A program made the translations under genes and the position numbers. The notes below the pieces were generated by a model. The model saw only the letters and a program-made list of their open reading frames with translations, searched no databases and was not told the DNA's origin. Of a stretch of 64,000 nucleotides of DNA, positions 60,901-64,000 are shown piece after piece; within the stretch, counting starts at the first letter, position 1, and each line of letters begins with the position of its first letter. The DNA is taken from NCBI GenBank assembly GCA_963920765.1, contig OY987242.1, positions 9,946,789-10,010,788 of the forward strand, in the 5' to 3' direction. The DNA is from Ulota crispa. Lineage: Eukaryota; Streptophyta; Bryopsida; Orthotrichales; Orthotrichaceae.

Positions 60901-63900
60901 CGAAAATTGCGCTTAAAATATGAATAAATACACGAAGAAACACAGGAAATAAGACGTGAAAGAAATTTGGTAACATGTGTTGAGTGACAAGCAATTAAGC
61001 TCAAGTTCTGAAGGCTAGATGCTCCAACATACCAGACTTCCTATTCTCTTGTTACCAGAGCTCTTCCAAAACAATCTTATAAGGGCATGTTGCTAGGTGG
61101 GCCACCTGAGGGAAAGACTGGCGCATGTCTTCAAGAAACTCACGAGCAACCCGACCTTCTGCCTCACTTTCTTCAATAACGGCCTCCGTCACATCACTTT
61201 CACCTGCACATATAATGATGTGTACTCAGAGGAAAGCGGCGCCCCAACGAGACTAGCACAAAACACAAAACAGGATCCTCACTAAAATTAGGTTGCTCAG
61301 GAATTTTCAAACAACATCATAAAATAACTTCTTCCGTAATTCATAAGAGGGTCTTTCAATGCCACAAAGCATACGTAGGCCTTTGTGCAATCAGTATGAC
61401 CATAAGAGGACCTCAACGTGAATCATGGCAATGAATTTCTGTATGATGATATCAAAAAGTTTCAAAAACAGCCTCTAAGTTACTTAGAACACTATTACAT
61501 GGTCTAGATTACAAGATATAACAGTCTGCAAGGTCAAGTGACTTTTACCCGAGCTTGGCTTGTAACTCAAAAACTGAATTATAGGTTAATGAGGCCTACC
61601 AATAAACGCCCGGAGGTGGTTGCGAGTCATCCGGTGTGCCCGAAGAAAGGCTGCAGCAATATAGCATGCGAGCTCCAATCGTTGTAACAGAAAGTAAGTG
61701 GATGCTTTTCGAGGAAGGATTGAGATCATCCGCCACAATAAGTACCTCAAATAGAGGGGGAAACTGACTTGCGCACGGAGCCCTTCCCAATCCTGCAACT
61801 TTTCATGCTTATTCACCTGCAAAAGACACTCAAATCCACCATCATATGCAACAGTTTTAAGCAATGGAAACATAAGTATGTGGGAATTTGATGCAAAGCA
61901 CCAAATTCGATCACAAGTACACGCAACCATGACCTATACACTATTTTCTACCTCGTTGTCCTATTTCACCAATACAACCTTCAATATGCATCGAGCTTCT
62001 CACATGGTTAGACATCAAAGCTAAAAGAGGTAGACAGATCTCCAGCCCTATACCTGTATGATCATACATGCTTTTGTGGAAAGATTACCTGCGTAGATTT
62101 TTTTCTTAAATGCGCATTTTTCAAAAGCCACATGCACTTTTAACAAATTGTTGTAGAAGTGAAGCTCTATGGTGCAATGATTCACATGTAGGTACTAAAA
62201 TTGCACAACTCAGGAAAGCAGCTTTTCTGGAACTAAAAAACGTCAAGTTTTTCAACTCCAAACTAGTAGTACAATTGCGTTGCACTGCGCTTAATATTTA
62301 TCTAGATACCTTGTCTAACGCCTCGTCAATAGATTGCATCAGAATAAGGGCCGCAGTTTGTGTGATTCGTCCTTCTTCCAACATGTTCCAGTATGCTGCT
62401 TGCATACCTGCAGATACAACTAGATATTTGAGTATCTAATTGCAGAAAATCGACGCTGCTGTATAACATGCAGCCTGCACAGATACAAATCACACGAGGG
62501 CTGCAGACTAAAGTTCTGAGAATCTATAAGATCGTATTAGTTAAAACGAATGTCATGATTTTGACGTTCAAGCGCACAAAGCAAAATTATGACATTCAGG
62601 AGCACAAAGCTCAAAAACAGGACTCCTATCGATATGAGGTTCCAGATGAGCGACTGGAAAAGTGGCAATCTCTTAAAGGTTCGCCATTTTAGCGAATATA
62701 ATGATTGGCTGCATTAAACAGATCAGCTTCAAAAACTACATGCCGTAGTAGACCTTACAAGGGTTAAACAACAAGAATGGGTACTGCAGTTACAAAGAGC
62801 CCTGATTCTCATGCTTCACACATGAGCACAAGACTATCCGCAGTGTATAAATATACAATTTATGACAAACAAGGAATCGCGTAACCTAGATTCTCTCCAG
62901 AGAAACAGAATAGTGGTAAGTACACCTTTTTCAGAAAAAATGCATGCAGTATTGAAATGCTCCCATCTTACCATTCAGGAAGCGTGCACGTGTGTCGTGC
63001 ATTTTCTGTTTGACATGTTCGACATCTGGAAGGGCAAAACTTGGAGGCGCATGAGGATGAGCAGGAATTTCATCCTCCTCAGGCAAACATGCTACAAATT
63101 TGCAAATAGTACTCCAGTCAGCTGGTCCCAGTTCTTCATCTTCTCCTAATTCTCTAAATGCTTCCAGCCCCTTACTGCGCATCTCGTGCTTGGCGAACTC
63201 CAGCATGCGTTGCTGCATAAAACCCAACTCAACCACTTAAAACCAAATTCTTATTAGTGAACCAGGTAGACTTCGTGTCAACTTCTCATTGAGGTCTTTG
63301 ACCCTGCAAACTAACCAGTCCTTAATCTTTACCACAAAGCTTCATTGTATCAGGGATCGCAGTAGGGTTGAAGAAAAAATCCAGCACGGCTAGAACGCCA
63401 ATTTCATCATGTTGGCGGGGTTCAGAGCGCCACTATTGTGACATTCAACTGTACAAAGCTCTCAAGACCAGGACAGGTATAGATTCATGTTTCAGGTTCG
63501 TGAACTTCCGCCAACATAAGGAATTAGATGCTTTACACAGCGAATGAGGTCAAGGTAAGAATGTTGTTACCTTGGTTTCAGTTATTTTATCCATTCTAAG
63601 GAATTGAAGAAGAAATTGCGTAGTAGACCCATTGATGATAAGGGTTAAAAGCACCACGCCGCCTGTGAAGAACACAAACTGATGCGTTCGACGCATGCAT
63701 GCAAACGTTTAGAAAGAGAGACATCTTGAATCTTTCATATGCCTTTCCTGAACTCTACCGTTGACAATTGGGTCACACTTGGGTTTCATAAGAATTGCAA
63801 ATGAGCAGAAGAGGAACATGCCAACTATGGAAGAGCCAATAATGACATTGAAAAGATACATTCCATACTTCAAGATGAGTCCGGAAAGCTGTCAAGGTTA

Positions 63901-63964
63901 GAAAATATTAGTTGAGTTTAAAACATACCCTGTTCCCCGTCAATTGAGGAATTTGAGAGTTATG
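57262..63964 (-). CDS. SOS1: SOS1-type plasma-membrane Na+/H+ antiporter, 5'-truncated by the window edge (11 exons)
   Basis: Exons in transcript order, all minus strand: 63964-63929, 63678-63571, 63212-62972, 62407-62310, 61816-61600, 61203-61106, 60449-60318, 59956-59738, 59299-59093, 58644-58398, 57953-57262. All junctions are GT-AG and phases match, giving 764 codons plus TGA. The product aligns from end to end with the region after the antiporter core of Arabidopsis SOS1. It contains the end of the membrane domain (FVFFTGGVVLLTLIINGSTT), the DDEELGPADW-type motif (here EDEELGPADW), the cyclic-nucleotide-binding-like fold (GIWLIANGVVKW, then FSHGSTLGLYEALTGRPYLC) and the tail ending in the DSPS motif. 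SOS1 exports Na+ in exchange for H+ and is activated by SOS2/SOS3 phosphorylation that relieves C-terminal autoinhibition. The long tail distinguishes it from NHX8. About 430 N-terminal residues lie beyond position 64000. Confidence 0.95.
58398..58644 (-). CDS. SOS1: SOS1 exon: end of CNBD-like region
   Basis: It encodes ESALTIVKMVLAPQF..., LQEIRALVADCSS and GVLLEGFVRPE, then a Pro/Ala-rich stretch. It is 247 nt, phase 0 to phase 1. Confidence 0.92.
59093..59299 (-). CDS. SOS1: SOS1 exon: CNBD-like core
   Basis: It encodes WSNKATSGQRLSQPTFSHGS then TLGLYEALTGRPYLCDIVTD and ends LDNFLWQ, 69 residues. It is the most conserved part of the cytosolic region. Donor GTATGT, phase 0 to phase 0. Confidence 0.95.
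59738..59956 (-). CDS. SOS1: SOS1 exon: start of cyclic-nucleotide-binding-like domain
   Basis: It encodes VDLKKLMRNPPIVEMP... to GIWLIANGVVK, 73 residues. The GIWLIANGVVK strand is the typical first half of the CNBD-like fold. Phase 0 to phase 0. Confidence 0.95.
60318..60449 (-). CDS. SOS1: SOS1 exon: VLRAVKTKQVTY segment
   Basis: It encodes VLRAVKTKQVTYAILAHL... to LLEAKETVQLHDAVQ, 44 residues, nearly collinear with Arabidopsis VLRVVKTKQVTYSVLNHL. Phase 0 to phase 0; donor GTTTGC. Confidence 0.94.
61106..61203 (-). CDS. SOS1: SOS1 exon: acidic linker
   Basis: It encodes ESDVTEAVIEESEAEGRV then AREFLEDMRQSFPQ, matching INESEKEGEEAKKFLEKVRSSFPQ-type sequence. It is 98 nt, phase 1 to phase 0. 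Confidence 0.92.
61600..61816 (-). CDS. SOS1: SOS1 exon: cytosolic helical domain
   Basis: It encodes VNKHEKLQDWEGL...ERLELACYIAAAFLRAH-type sequence (here LQRLELACYIAAAFLRAH) ending HLRAFIG. It is 217 nt, phase 0 to phase 1. Confidence 0.94.
62310..62407 (-). CDS. SOS1: SOS1 exon: helical linker
   Basis: It encodes MQAAYWNMLEEGRIT then QTAALILMQSIDEALDK, matching YWEMLDEGRI...MQSVDEALD of Arabidopsis SOS1. It is 98 nt, phase 1 to phase 0. Confidence 0.94.
62972..63212 (-). CDS. SOS1: SOS1 exon: start of cytosolic region
   Basis: It encodes QRMLEFAKHEM..., EDEELGPADW and ...RARFLNG. It is 241 nt, entering in phase 0 and leaving in phase 1 (donor GTAAGA). It closely matches the Arabidopsis RILEYTKYEM...DDEELGPADW segment. 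Confidence 0.94.
63571..63678 (-). CDS. SOS1: SOS1 exon: last membrane segment
   Basis: It encodes 36 residues, FVFFTGGVVLLTLIINGSTT then QFLLQFLRMDKITETK, the final transmembrane helix and start of the cytosolic tail. It is phase 0 to phase 0. A second in-frame acceptor (CACAG) occurs 16 nt inside the exon; see the cryptic exon at 63759-63888. Confidence 0.93.
63759..63888 (-). other. Possible alternative exon inside a SOS1 intron
   Basis: A 130-nt open segment between a GACAG acceptor and a GTAGAG donor encodes a hydrophobic 43-residue stretch (begins LSGLILKYGMYLFNVIIGSS). Inclusion with the normal next acceptor would shift the frame. Inclusion with the internal CACAG acceptor of the next exon keeps frame and preserves GGVVLLTL. 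It has no counterpart in the SOS1 proteins I know. It could be alternative, relic or chance. Confidence 0.3.
63929..63964 (-). CDS. SOS1: SOS1 36-nt micro-exon
   Basis: It encodes HNSQIPQLTGNR between a CTTCAG acceptor and a GTATGT donor, phase 0 on both sides. It aligns with the loop before the last membrane segment (GNSHISKETGT in Arabidopsis). It is the first exon visible; upstream exons are outside the window. Confidence 0.8.
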
Positions 63965-64000
63965 CTGAAGCGAGGCACCAAATCAACCAAACATCAGTGA

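Overview
The window is nuclear DNA of a green plant (streptophyte). The evidence is an intronless zinc-finger homeodomain (ZF-HD) transcription factor, a gene family characteristic of plants, and a multi-exon plant-type SOS1 plasma-membrane Na+/H+ antiporter with the plant-specific C-terminal tail. The lineage cannot be fixed from the sequence. The poly-Q/poly-N-rich ZF-HD protein and the unusual transposon load do not point to any angiosperm I recognise. Intergenic DNA is AT-rich and dominated by short non-autonomous DNA transposons; I saw no LTR retrotransposon, transposase, tRNA or rRNA gene.

Layout. Positions 1-31,000 hold no gene I can support. They are a patchwork of MITE and foldback elements. 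The commonest begin and end with TTAA followed by CCCC/CCCT (about 20 copies, several families), the signature of piggyBac-type transposition. Tc1/mariner-like, PIF/Harbinger-like, Mutator-like and CACTA-like miniature elements, a probable tRNA-derived SINE and a 670-bp TACATA-type satellite are interspersed. Some elements are nested or share one TTAA. Positions 31,000-36,000 hold more repeats and a 200-N assembly gap (33477-33676).

Positions 36,000-38,750 are a GC-rich island: a GA-tract, a candidate TATA box, a long leader with upstream ATGs, and the ZF-HD coding region (37638-38747, +). Positions 38,750-41,300 are mostly single-copy 3' flank. Positions 41,300-56,800 are repeat-rich again, with a few minus-strand open segments that may be exons of an unrecognised gene or pseudogene (45,900-46,690; 47,588-47,872; 49,444-49,986).

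Positions 57,262-63,964 (minus) hold the 3' two-thirds of SOS1. Eleven exons join in frame (2,295 nt, 764 codons plus stop). The N-terminal antiporter core lies beyond the right edge. The final intron upstream hides a hydrophobic open segment with compatible splice sites that may be an alternative exon.

The two genes are not an operon or known module. The ZF-HD factor would act in the nucleus; SOS1 would extrude Na+ at the plasma membrane under control of the SOS2/SOS3 kinase pathway.
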